A stretch of 64,000 bases of DNA, from positions 372,001-436,000 of the forward strand of contig JAQYTT010000001.1 in assembly GCA_029433155.1 (NCBI GenBank), in the 5' to 3' direction. This DNA is from Lactobacillaceae bacterium L1_55_11. Lineage in GTDB: Bacteria > Bacillota > Bacilli > Lactobacillales > Lactobacillaceae. The notes under the pieces are model-generated. The model had not been told where the DNA came from. It saw only the letters and a list, made by a program, of their open reading frames with translations, and made no database searches. Both the position numbers and the translations under genes were made by a program. Of this stretch, positions 8,613 through 16,395 are shown piece by piece. Positions within the stretch are counted from its first letter, which is position 1; every line of letters starts with the position of its first letter.

Positions 8613-9179
8613 ATGCGCTTACATACACTTGGACCGGTGGGCACCGATTCCCAGGTGGCGGCGGAGTTTTACCGCACCAACCAGGAATTGGTGCTTCACC
8701 AGAGTTTCGAAGAAATTTTAACGAACTTAGACGACTTGGCCGGGGACCAAATCCTGCTGCCGGTGGCCTTTAAATCGAACAAAATTCCCGGATTAAACTT
8801 CGCTGATTTTAATTACTTGGAGTGGGAGCGGGCCAAGATTGTGACCAGCTTTAACCTGCCCTTGATGCCACTGATGGTCTTAGAAAACACGGCGCATACC
8901 CGGCAGGTGGCGACTATCCATGCCGCCACCGAAGGCTTGATGCACCGCTACCTGCAGTCCGTTGACCTGGATAATGTCTGGGGACCATCGATTGTCTTTG
9001 CGCCCAGTAAGCCGGTGGCCTTTGACCAGTTCATTGAAGAACAGGACTGGTTTACCATTATTTCGGCCAACCAGTTCGAACACAGTCCCTATGCCCAGGA
9101 TGCCCAGTACCAGGTCCGCCAAATTTTACGGCCCAGCATGGTCTGGGTAGTCTACCAAGTTCAGGAGGTGGGGTCATGA
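8613..9179 (+). CDS. Short prephenate dehydratase-like protein (BacA-like), no ACT domain
   Basis: The 188-residue protein begins LHTLGPVGTDSQVAAEF, matching the start of prephenate dehydratases (GPxGTFS) and of the bacilysin prephenate decarboxylase BacA. Later segments (LHQSFEEIL, PLMPLMVL) also fall in the BacA/PDT pattern. A usual PheA is about 280 residues with a TRF catalytic motif and an ACT domain; I see neither. Operon position between the chorismate mutase fusion and aroD makes phenylpyruvate formation from prephenate the likeliest role, but this is inference and decarboxylation is an alternative. ATG 8613 follows the aroK stop by one base; the ORF can be extended upstream to 8583 without RBS support. 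Confidence 0.7.
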   Translation: MRLHTLGPVGTDSQVAAEFYRTNQELVLHQSFEEILTNLDDLAGDQILLPVAFKSNKIPGLNFADFNYLEWERAKIVTSFNLPLMPLMVLENTAHTRQVATIHAATEGLMHRYLQSVDLDNVWGPSIVFAPSKPVAFDQFIEEQDWFTIISANQFEHSPYAQDAQYQVRQILRPSMVWVVYQVQEVGS

Positions 9180-10063
9180 CCCTTGCTACTTTGTTAAAAA
9201 TTCCCCAGCCTAGTAACCGGCCACTAATTGCCGTGCCAATTACCCTGGGGCCCAATGATAAATTTGGTCCGGTGCAGGCCGCCTTACAGGACCAAAATCC
9301 TGATTTAGTAGAGTGGCGGGCAGATTATATCGCCGATGCCTTTAGTCAGGAAGTGATTTGGCAACAGGTTAAAGAGGGTGCCCGGCAGAAATTAGAAGCC
9401 GAATCGCTCTCAGCCCTCAGTGAAGCCACTCTGTTGGGTAAGTTGGACGAAGCTCGTCAGGAGTTCTTGACCAACTGGCCGGCCATTAACGCTCAACTCA
9501 TCAAGGAGTTGGTGAAGTCGATTTTTGATGAGTTTGGTCACTTTCCAATCGTTTTGACTTACCGTAGCAAGGCCCAGGGTGGGCAGGGCGAACTTGACTC
9601 GCAGGCAATTGCTCACTTCTTGATTGATGCTTTGGGTTGCGGCTTTCCCTTTGCAGCGGTGGATGTGGAGGACACCCTGCCAGCGAACCTGAAAGAACAG
9701 GTCATCGCAACCGCTAAAGCGCATCAAGTTCCGGTGATTTTGTCCTACCACGACTTTAAGCAGACACCACCGGATTTGGTAGCCCTCTTAACCGAGATGT
9801 CAGAAGAGGCAGTTGATGTGGTCAAGTTAGCGGTGATGCCCCAAAGTGAAGCTGACGTGGACCGGCTGCTAGCAGCCACCAAGGAAGTATCAGCCGCCAT
9901 TAAACAGCCCTTGATTACCATGGCCATGGGTAAGTTGGGTGAGCGGAGCCGGATTGAGGGTTACCGGTATGGCTCCCAGTTAACCTTTGCTACTCTAAAG
10001 GGGAACTGGTCCAGTGCGCCCGGCCAACTAACCATGGAGCAACTGTTGCAAGCCTGGCGATAA
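9176..10063 (+). CDS. aroD: 3-dehydroquinate dehydratase, type I
   Basis: Dehydrates 3-dehydroquinate to 3-dehydroshikimate through a Schiff base. Class I signatures are Glu46 in EWRAD, TYRSK (128-132), His192 in SYHDF and the Schiff-base Lys217 in VVKLAVMP, with ERSRIEGYRYG near the end. At 295 residues it is about 40 longer than usual type I enzymes; the extra length is a charged, probably helical stretch between about 55 and 115. The ATG overlaps the previous stop (ATGA). It is the last gene of the aro operon. Confidence 0.94.
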   Translation: MTLATLLKIPQPSNRPLIAVPITLGPNDKFGPVQAALQDQNPDLVEWRADYIADAFSQEVIWQQVKEGARQKLEAESLSALSEATLLGKLDEARQEFLTNWPAINAQLIKELVKSIFDEFGHFPIVLTYRSKAQGGQGELDSQAIAHFLIDALGCGFPFAAVDVEDTLPANLKEQVIATAKAHQVPVILSYHDFKQTPPDLVALLTEMSEEAVDVVKLAVMPQSEADVDRLLAATKEVSAAIKQPLITMAMGKLGERSRIEGYRYGSQLTFATLKGNWSSAPGQLTMEQLLQAWR

Positions 10064-10110
10064 ATTGTTAGACTACTAGTAACCAACTGGGTGGTATCTA
10101 TCTACCTACC

Positions 10111-10136
10111 CGCCATCCTCGTGATGGCGTTTTTTT
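10111..10136 (+). terminator. Terminator of the aro operon
   Basis: CGCCATC and GATGGCG pair around a five-base loop and are followed by seven T residues, 47 bases after the aroD stop. It marks the end of the nine-gene operon. Confidence 0.88.
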
Positions 10137-10179
10137 ATGCATTAAAGTAATGGCGAACAAGCACCAACTGGAGGTTTTC

Positions 10180-11367
10180 ATGGTGATGAATAGCTTTGAA
10201 TTTCATAACACGACCGATATCCGCTTCGGTCAGGGCTTAATTGACCAGCAGTTAGCTGAAGCGGTGGGCCAGTTCGGCCATCGGGTTCTGCTAGTTTATG
10301 GGGGTGGTTCCATCAAGAAGATGGGCCTCTATGACCGGGTCATTAAAGACTTGGCTGGCTTTGAGATGGTGGAACTCAGTGGTGTTGAACCCAATCCTAA
10401 GATTGAATCCGTCCGGCAAGGACAAAAATTAGCTCAGGAACACGACAGCCAGGTCATTCTGGCGGTTGGCGGTGGTTCAGTCATTGATGCGGCCAAAGTG
10501 ATCGCCTCAGCCAAATTTTATCAAGGGGATCCCTGGGACCTGGTCGTTGACTCTAGCAAACGGGCCCAGCTTGACCAGCTGCCAGTGGTTGATATTTTGA
10601 CCTTGTCAGCGACTGGAACCGAGATGAATACTGGTTCCGTGATTTCTAACCCCGAAACTCACCAGAAACTAGGAACCGCTGGTCCCCATACCCCAGCCGT
10701 TTCTTTCCTTGATCCAAGTCTGACTTATTCCGTTTCTGCCTGGCAGACAGCGGCAGGAGCTATGGACATTTTCAGTCACCTGACCGAGCAGTATTTTGAC
10801 CAGGGGTCCAGTGACGTGACCTCAGGCATGATGGAAGGTCTCTTTCGAACGGTGATTAAAAATGCACCGTTGGCCCTGGAAAATCCTAAGGACTACGATG
10901 CCCGTGGCGAGCTGATGTGGGCGGCAACCATGGCCTTAAACGGGATTGTACGAGTAACCAACCAAAATGGTTGGAGCGTGCATCCGATGGAACACGAACT
11001 ATCAGCCTACTATGACATCACCCATGGCGTTGGCCTGGGGATTTTGACGCCACGGTGGATGAGTTACATCCTTAATGAAAACACCATGGCCCGCTTTGCC
11101 CAATTTGGTCGCAATGTCTGGGGATTAGATGGCAGTGATGACTCGGTTAGTCGTTCAGCCATCCAGGCTACCTTTGACTGGAACCGGTCGCTGAAGGTAC
11201 CCACAACCTTGCCAGAAGTTGGGATTGCTGATGATAGTCACTTTGAAGCGATGGCTGAGGCTGCGGTTAAAAACGGTCGGCTAGACCAGCGGGCCTATGT
11301 GCCCCTGCAGATAGCCGATGTCGTTAACCTATATCAAGCATCCATGACTAACCAGGGATTTGAATAA
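10180..11367 (+). CDS. Iron-containing alcohol dehydrogenase, YqhD/BdhA type
   Basis: NAD(P)H-dependent reduction of aldehydes to alcohols, or the reverse. The 395-residue protein has the nucleotide-binding GGGSIKKMG and AVGGGSVIDAAK segments and the metal ligands of group III alcohol dehydrogenases: Asp and His in GAMDIFSH, His in HPMEHEL and His in ITHGVG. A longer ORF begins at 10150, but GGAGG at 10170-10174 supports ATG 10180. It is a single-gene unit between two terminators. Substrate cannot be told from sequence; butanol or other short aldehydes are the family norm. Confidence 0.92.
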   Translation: MVMNSFEFHNTTDIRFGQGLIDQQLAEAVGQFGHRVLLVYGGGSIKKMGLYDRVIKDLAGFEMVELSGVEPNPKIESVRQGQKLAQEHDSQVILAVGGGSVIDAAKVIASAKFYQGDPWDLVVDSSKRAQLDQLPVVDILTLSATGTEMNTGSVISNPETHQKLGTAGPHTPAVSFLDPSLTYSVSAWQTAAGAMDIFSHLTEQYFDQGSSDVTSGMMEGLFRTVIKNAPLALENPKDYDARGELMWAATMALNGIVRVTNQNGWSVHPMEHELSAYYDITHGVGLGILTPRWMSYILNENTMARFAQFGRNVWGLDGSDDSVSRSAIQATFDWNRSLKVPTTLPEVGIADDSHFEAMAEAAVKNGRLDQRAYVPLQIADVVNLYQASMTNQGFE

Positions 11368-11373
11368 GCAGAC

Positions 11374-11413
11374 AAAAAAACCTTTAACCGGTAAGCCGGT
11401 TAAAGGTTTTTTT
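11374..11413. terminator. Bidirectional terminator between adh and amidase genes
   Basis: AACCTTTAACCGG and its exact complement flank a TAAG loop, with an A run before and a T run after. It serves the convergent genes on both sides. Confidence 0.92.
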
Positions 11414-11415
11414 AC

Positions 11416-12276
11416 TTAAGTATGGCTTTCAGCCTGGGTAACGTACTTAGTCAGACCCTCCTTGATATCCTGGGCGACCTTGTCCTGGTAGCTGCTTTGG
11501 CGGATATACTTGAAATCCTTATCCGAGTTGATAAAGCCAAGTTCCAAGAGCACGGCTGGCCGGGTTACGTCCTTGATAACCAGGTAGGGAATGGTTTCAT
11601 AGCCCCGGTTATCCAGCGGCAGGTTATTCAAGGAAGAATTTAGCGATTTAACCAGGGGCAGGGAATTCTCATTGTAATAGTACTGGGAAATGCCCGAAGC
11701 GGTGTTGTTCTTATCCGAGGAATCAAAGTGGAAGGAAATCTGGGCGTCGGCCTTGAGGCTATCGGCCTTACGCGGGATGTATAAGAGGGGAACCACCACG
11801 TCTGAGTTACGGACCATGACTACCCGGGCCCCAGTCGGTGCCAGGGCCTTGGCCGTGGCACGGGCGGTTTCTAGGGTGTAGGTCTTTTCGTAGTGTTTCT
11901 GATCAGTTGACAGGGCCCCGGTATCAGAACCGCCGTGACCAGGATCAAGGACAATCGTGGCCTCACTAAGGGCGGTAGGCTTCTTGAGGTGGGTGTTGTT
12001 GGCCACCCAGCTGGCTACCCAGCCGGTCTGGTTATTATCATTACGGCGGACCTTCCACCAGCCATGCTGTCGGTCTAAGACAATCAACTTGGTGCCTTGT
12101 TTCAGACTGGCTTCCTTGGTGGCGGTAATACTAGGACCGGTCCGCAGTGGTACCTGGTCAGGTCGGGTGGTTAGCTGATTTTGGTTCATCAATGACAGAA
12201 TCAGGATAAAGGCGGACAGGACTAGGCCGGTGGCCAGGATGATGCCCGTTCGATTGTTTTGAATCCATTTGGTCAT
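11416..12276 (-). CDS. Membrane-anchored N-acetylmuramoyl-L-alanine amidase with SH3b domain
   Basis: Peptidoglycan hydrolase cutting the amide bond between muramic acid and L-Ala. The 286-residue protein has an uncleaved-looking N-terminal membrane segment (about 12-31), a bacterial SH3 domain (about 35-92, ending near QTGWVASWV) and an Amidase_3 domain. Zinc and catalytic residues visible are His in VLDPGHGG, Glu in YTLETA, His in QISFHFD and Glu in LLELGFINS. It acts outside the membrane. Its start shows only a weak RBS (AGGTTC). Role in cell separation is likely by family but not shown here. Confidence 0.93.
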   Translation of the reverse strand: MTKWIQNNRTGIILATGLVLSAFILILSLMNQNQLTTRPDQVPLRTGPSITATKEASLKQGTKLIVLDRQHGWWKVRRNDNNQTGWVASWVANNTHLKKPTALSEATIVLDPGHGGSDTGALSTDQKHYEKTYTLETARATAKALAPTGARVVMVRNSDVVVPLLYIPRKADSLKADAQISFHFDSSDKNNTASGISQYYYNENSLPLVKSLNSSLNNLPLDNRGYETIPYLVIKDVTRPAVLLELGFINSDKDFKYIRQSSYQDKVAQDIKEGLTKYVTQAESHT

Positions 12277-12325
12277 TGAACCTACTCTATGCTACAAAAT
12301 TGCTAAAATTATTTTATCACGAAAC

Positions 12326-13270
12326 TTAATCCAAGGCCTTGAGTGAAGCGCGGAACTCGGTGAGGTTTTGGTAGTTCTTGGCCTGCATGACGGCCGCCAA
12401 TTCGCTTTCGACCCGCTGGAAGACCGGCAACCCTTCAACCATCAGCTGGGAACCAATTTCTACCAGGTCCGCGCCAGCCAAAATCAGATTATAGGCATCG
12501 CGCCCCTTGGTAACACCACCGGTACCGATAATTTTGATGTCAGGGTTTAGTCGGGTCCGCAGGGCGTTCACGTTGGCTAAGGCCGTAGCCTTGACCATGG
12601 GACCACCGAGGCCCCCAAAACCGTGCTTGGGCTTGATAACTACGGTGTCGGTGTCTGGGTCAATTGCCAAACCATTACCAACCGAATTAATCGTATTCAC
12701 GAAGGCGAGTGGGAACTGGTTTAGGATTTTAGCAATCATGTCAAAGTGGACGATGTCAAAGTAGGGTGGTAATTTAACCCCCAACGGCTTCTTAAAGAAG
12801 GCGAAGGCCTCAGTTAGAATGGATTGAGTTGCCTCAAAGTCATAGGCCGTTTGGGGCTTGCCAGGCACGTTGGGGCAGGACAGGTTCAACTCGACCAGAC
12901 CGTCAAAGTCACTGTCTTGCAACTGGTGTAGCATGGCTAGGTTTTCGTCATGGGTCAGGCCGGCAATGGAAAAGAAGATGGGCTTATTGGTTTTGGTTTG
13001 CTTTTGACGGGCATAGTCCATGTAATAGTCAAAGCCTTCGTTAGGCAGGCCCATGGAATTAATCGTTCCTAAGCCAGAGGGGAGCTCGTAGTAGCGAGGA
13101 CTAGGATTACCGGGACGGGGACTGGGCGTGGCTGACTTCATTACCACACTGCCGGTGTAATCATCCCCCAAGACTTGATCAAGTTCTGCTGCCGTTTGAC
13201 ACATGACGCCGGCGGCGTTTAAGAAGGGGTGTTCAAACTTAAAGTTACCAATGGTTGCGCTTAAATCCAT
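12326..13270 (-). CDS. pyrD: Dihydroorotate dehydrogenase, class 1A
   Basis: Oxidises dihydroorotate to orotate in pyrimidine synthesis; class 1A enzymes are cytosolic FMN proteins that use fumarate. The 314-residue protein has VMKSAT (Lys45), NSMGLPN, and the catalytic Cys132 in LNLSCPNVPGKPQ, which distinguishes class 1 from class 2. No PyrK partner gene lies next to it, consistent with class 1A. GAGGAG precedes the ATG. It stands apart from any pyr operon and is divergent from the ABC-F gene. Confidence 0.95.
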   Translation of the reverse strand: MDLSATIGNFKFEHPFLNAAGVMCQTAAELDQVLGDDYTGSVVMKSATPSPRPGNPSPRYYELPSGLGTINSMGLPNEGFDYYMDYARQKQTKTNKPIFFSIAGLTHDENLAMLHQLQDSDFDGLVELNLSCPNVPGKPQTAYDFEATQSILTEAFAFFKKPLGVKLPPYFDIVHFDMIAKILNQFPLAFVNTINSVGNGLAIDPDTDTVVIKPKHGFGGLGGPMVKATALANVNALRTRLNPDIKIIGTGGVTKGRDAYNLILAGADLVEIGSQLMVEGLPVFQRVESELAAVMQAKNYQNLTEFRASLKALD

Positions 13271-13382
13271 GACAATCTCCTCTGTGCACGATACGTGATA
13301 GTGGTTAAAGCTCCCATTATTATAGCAGTCTCCACAATTTTTAAGTAGCCATGCACGAAAAAAAACCGCTATAATGGGGGCT

Positions 13383-15296
13383 ATGAAACAATTTCGAGTG
13401 GAAAATTTAACAAGCAGTTACGGTGAAAAGACCCTCTTTAAGGACCTTTCTTTTTTGATTAACGAGGGGGACCGGGTCGGCCTGGTTGGCGTTAACGGTA
13501 GTGGTAAAACCACCCTGCTGAATGCCATCGCTGGGGTTACCCCGGCCGATCAGGGGCAAATTATCACCCAAAATGATTACCGGGTGGGCTATCTAACCCA
13601 GTCGCCAGACTTACCCGACAAGGACTTGGTTATGGATGCGGTTTTGTCCGGTGATCAGCCGGTTTTTAAGACGATTCGGCGCTACCAACAGGCCCTCCAG
13701 AATTTCAGTGACCACCCCGATGATGACCAGGCGGCCAAGCACTTTCAAAGTGCCCAGGATGCCATGGACAGTGAGGACGCTTGGACTGTTGATGCCCAGA
13801 TTAAGACCATCCTGATGCAGCTGCACATGCCTGATTTGCAGCGGCCGATTGCTAAATTATCAGGTGGTCAAAAAAAGCGGGTGGGCCTGGCACAAATCTT
13901 GATACAAGAACCAGACCTGCTGATTTTGGATGAGCCGACTAACCACCTCGATTTTGATTCGATTGCCTGGTTGGAAAAGTACCTGGCCCATTACCCAGGT
14001 TCGGTTTTGACCGTGACTCATGACCGCTATTTCCTAGATGCCGTCAGCAATCGTATCTTTGAGTTGGCCCACGGAAAACTTTACGAGTACCAGGGGAATT
14101 ACCAGGATTACGTTAGCAGCAAGGCCGAGCGTCTAGCCCAGTCACAGACCCAGGCTCATAAGCAGGAACGTTTGTACCAGCAGGAATTAGCCTGGATGAA
14201 AAAGTCAGCCCGGGCCCGTACAACTAAGCAGAAGGGCCGGCAGAATGCCTTTGAAAAACTGGCTGAAGAGCGGGGACCAGCCGAACAGACCGAGACGGTT
14301 TCCGTCCAATTAGGACAGCAGCGCCTGGGAAAGAAAGTCTTTGTCGTTGAAGACGCCAGCCTCAAGCGGGGTCAGCAGGTCATCTTGGATGACTTTAACC
14401 TCCGCATTGGTCCCGGGGATCGGATTGGTATTACCGGGGCAAATGGGGCTGGTAAGTCAACCCTGCTCAATGTGTTAGCCGGTCGGCTGCCCTTGGATTC
14501 AGGAACGGTCGAGCGTGGGGAAACGGTGAAGTTAGCCTATTACACCCAGGTGACCGAGCCAATTGATGAAGACAAGCGGGTGATTGAGTACCTGTCTGAA
14601 GTTGCTAGCACGGTGACTGATAAGAATGGTCGCCAGACCAGCGTGTCGGAACTCCTGGAACAGTTCCTCTTTCCACCATTCATGCACGGGACTTTGATTC
14701 GTAAGCTATCGGGTGGTGAGAAGCGGCGGCTTTACTTGTTGAAGTTACTGATGCAACAGCCCAATGTCTTGTTCTTAGATGAACCAACCAATGATTTGGA
14801 TATTGAAACTCTAACGGTGCTGGAAAACTTTCTTGAAGACTTTGCTGGCACAGTCGTGACGGTTTCCCACGACCGTTACTTCCTGGACAAGGTTGCCAAT
14901 CAAACTTACCTGTTCCAAGGAGAAGGCCGTATTAAGCGCTTAGATGGTCAGTTCAGTCAGCACCTGGATGAGATCCTAGCTACTCCTGATCAGGCCACAA
15001 ATCCTGCTAACCAAAATGCTAAAGCAAGCCCGGCTAAACCAACACCGACGAAGGCCGCTCCTGCTAAACCGCGGCTTAGCTACCAAGAAAAGCGGGAGTG
15101 GGCCAGCATTGAAGATGAAATGGCTGACCTAGAAGAAAAGGCGGCTAGTCTAAATGAGGCCATGACCAAGCAAGGTTCTGATTACGTTAAGTTGGCCGAG
15201 TTACAAGACGAGCTTGACCAGGTTAACGCTGATTTGGAACAGAAATTGGAGCGTTGGACCTACCTGAGCGAAATCGTTGAGGCGGCTGGACAGTAA
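13383..15296 (+). CDS. ABC-F ATPase, Uup-like
   Basis: Soluble tandem ATPase of the ABC-F family, which act on ribosomes rather than in transport. The ~637-residue protein has two cassettes: Walker A GVNGSGKTT with LSGGQKKRVGLAQ and LILDEPTNHLD, then GANGAGKST with LSGGEKRRLYLL and LFLDEPTNDLD. A Pro/Ala/Lys-rich linker leads to a C-terminal coiled coil (about the last 75 residues), as in Uup. ATG 13374 is an alternative start, but it lies inside a TATAAT; 13383 gives the usual short N-terminus. No clear Shine-Dalgarno is present. No membrane segments are seen. Confidence 0.92.
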   Translation: MKQFRVENLTSSYGEKTLFKDLSFLINEGDRVGLVGVNGSGKTTLLNAIAGVTPADQGQIITQNDYRVGYLTQSPDLPDKDLVMDAVLSGDQPVFKTIRRYQQALQNFSDHPDDDQAAKHFQSAQDAMDSEDAWTVDAQIKTILMQLHMPDLQRPIAKLSGGQKKRVGLAQILIQEPDLLILDEPTNHLDFDSIAWLEKYLAHYPGSVLTVTHDRYFLDAVSNRIFELAHGKLYEYQGNYQDYVSSKAERLAQSQTQAHKQERLYQQELAWMKKSARARTTKQKGRQNAFEKLAEERGPAEQTETVSVQLGQQRLGKKVFVVEDASLKRGQQVILDDFNLRIGPGDRIGITGANGAGKSTLLNVLAGRLPLDSGTVERGETVKLAYYTQVTEPIDEDKRVIEYLSEVASTVTDKNGRQTSVSELLEQFLFPPFMHGTLIRKLSGGEKRRLYLLKLLMQQPNVLFLDEPTNDLDIETLTVLENFLEDFAGTVVTVSHDRYFLDKVANQTYLFQGEGRIKRLDGQFSQHLDEILATPDQATNPANQNAKASPAKPTPTKAAPAKPRLSYQEKREWASIEDEMADLEEKAASLNEAMTKQGSDYVKLAELQDELDQVNADLEQKLERWTYLSEIVEAAGQ

Positions 15297-15382
15297 GGAT
15301 TTGGGCTGATTAAGCGATAATTGCCATATTTTTAATACGTTTTTGGCTAGTCTTCGTAGGATTAGCTAAGGAGTATTAAATC

Positions 15383-16255
15383 ATGGACTTTAAACACTTT
15401 ATCTTAGCCTTACATTTGACTGCCGGGATTGGTAAGCAGCGGGCGACCCGCATTATTCGAGCCATCAACCATGGCTATGCCCCGGTGACCTATCCCTGGC
15501 CACTGGACGTTTTAACCAATATCTTAGAAGTAAGTGTTAATACGGCCGCCTACCAGCAAATTAGCGCAGCCTATGGGCCAGCCATTGAACGGGCCCAAGC
15601 CTTTAACCAGCCCTTTATGACTTACTACTGTCCCAGTTACCCGGAACGGCTCAGGCAGATTTATGAACCGCCTTTGGTGCTTTTTTACCGTGGCGATCTT
15701 AGGGCCTTATCCTTACCTAGTTTATCGGTGGTTGGGACCCGGACGGCTAGTCCGTATAGTTTAAACTGCCTGCGGGTCCTCTTACCGCGCCTGATTAAAA
15801 CGGGGGCGGCTATTGTTTCCGGTCTGGCTAAGGGGGTGGACGTGATGGCCCACCAGATTACCTTCGCCCAACAGGGGGTTCCAATTGCTGTAGTGGGGAC
15901 GGGCATTGACATTGCTTACCCGGGCAGCCACCATTCCCTCCAGGAACAGGTGGGTCAGCAGGGCTTACTACTGAGCGAGTACCCGGCCAAGGTTGGACCA
16001 CGACGGGGCCATTTCCCAGACCGCAACCGCATCATCGCTGGTTTGTCAGCTGCGACGCTGATTGTAGAGGCTAAACAGGAGTCGGGCAGTTTGATTACGG
16101 CCAATTGTGCCTTACAGAATAACCGCCAGGTCCTGGCGGTCCCCGGTTCGATTTTTTCCAGTGAGTCTGAAGGGACCAACCAGCTGATTGCCGCTGGCGC
16201 AGTGCCTGTGCTTAGCGTTGAGGATTTACTAACGACCGTTAAACGGCTGGACTAG
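15383..16255 (+). CDS. dprA: DNA processing protein DprA
   Basis: Loads RecA on incoming single-stranded DNA during natural transformation. The 290-residue protein has the Rossmann-like DprA core: VVGTRTAS, SGLAKGVDVMAH, VVGTGIDIAYP, SEYP, FPDRNRIIAGLS and VEAKQESGSLITA. AAGGAG stands ten bases before the ATG, which is a long spacing. It directly precedes topA, the usual pairing in Firmicutes. A short GGCTAGTC/GATTAGCT hairpin lies just upstream of the RBS. Confidence 0.95.
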   Translation: MDFKHFILALHLTAGIGKQRATRIIRAINHGYAPVTYPWPLDVLTNILEVSVNTAAYQQISAAYGPAIERAQAFNQPFMTYYCPSYPERLRQIYEPPLVLFYRGDLRALSLPSLSVVGTRTASPYSLNCLRVLLPRLIKTGAAIVSGLAKGVDVMAHQITFAQQGVPIAVVGTGIDIAYPGSHHSLQEQVGQQGLLLSEYPAKVGPRRGHFPDRNRIIAGLSAATLIVEAKQESGSLITANCALQNNRQVLAVPGSIFSSESEGTNQLIAAGAVPVLSVEDLLTTVKRLD

Positions 16256-16270
16256 GCCCAAATCCTGATT

Positions 16271-16298
16271 TTGACTTTTGAAAATTATCAGTTAGAAT
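16271..16298 (+). promoter_or_regulatory. Probable topA promoter
   Basis: TTGACT (16271-16276) and TAGAAT (16293-16298) with a 16-base spacer, giving a leader of about 90 bases before topA. Prediction from sequence only. Confidence 0.5.
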
Positions 16299-16395
16299 GT
16301 GTTTTTATATAAAGCGGGCTTGACAGGGTCTGTATAATAATGAAAGAAATGACTATTTCTAACAGATTGATAACTAATAATTGTGAGGAAAAAGC

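Noticed and set aside
16320-16338. TTGACA and TATAAT just upstream of topA
   Set aside because: Both hexamers are perfect but only seven bases apart, so they cannot act as one promoter; the pair at 16271-16298 is better spaced.
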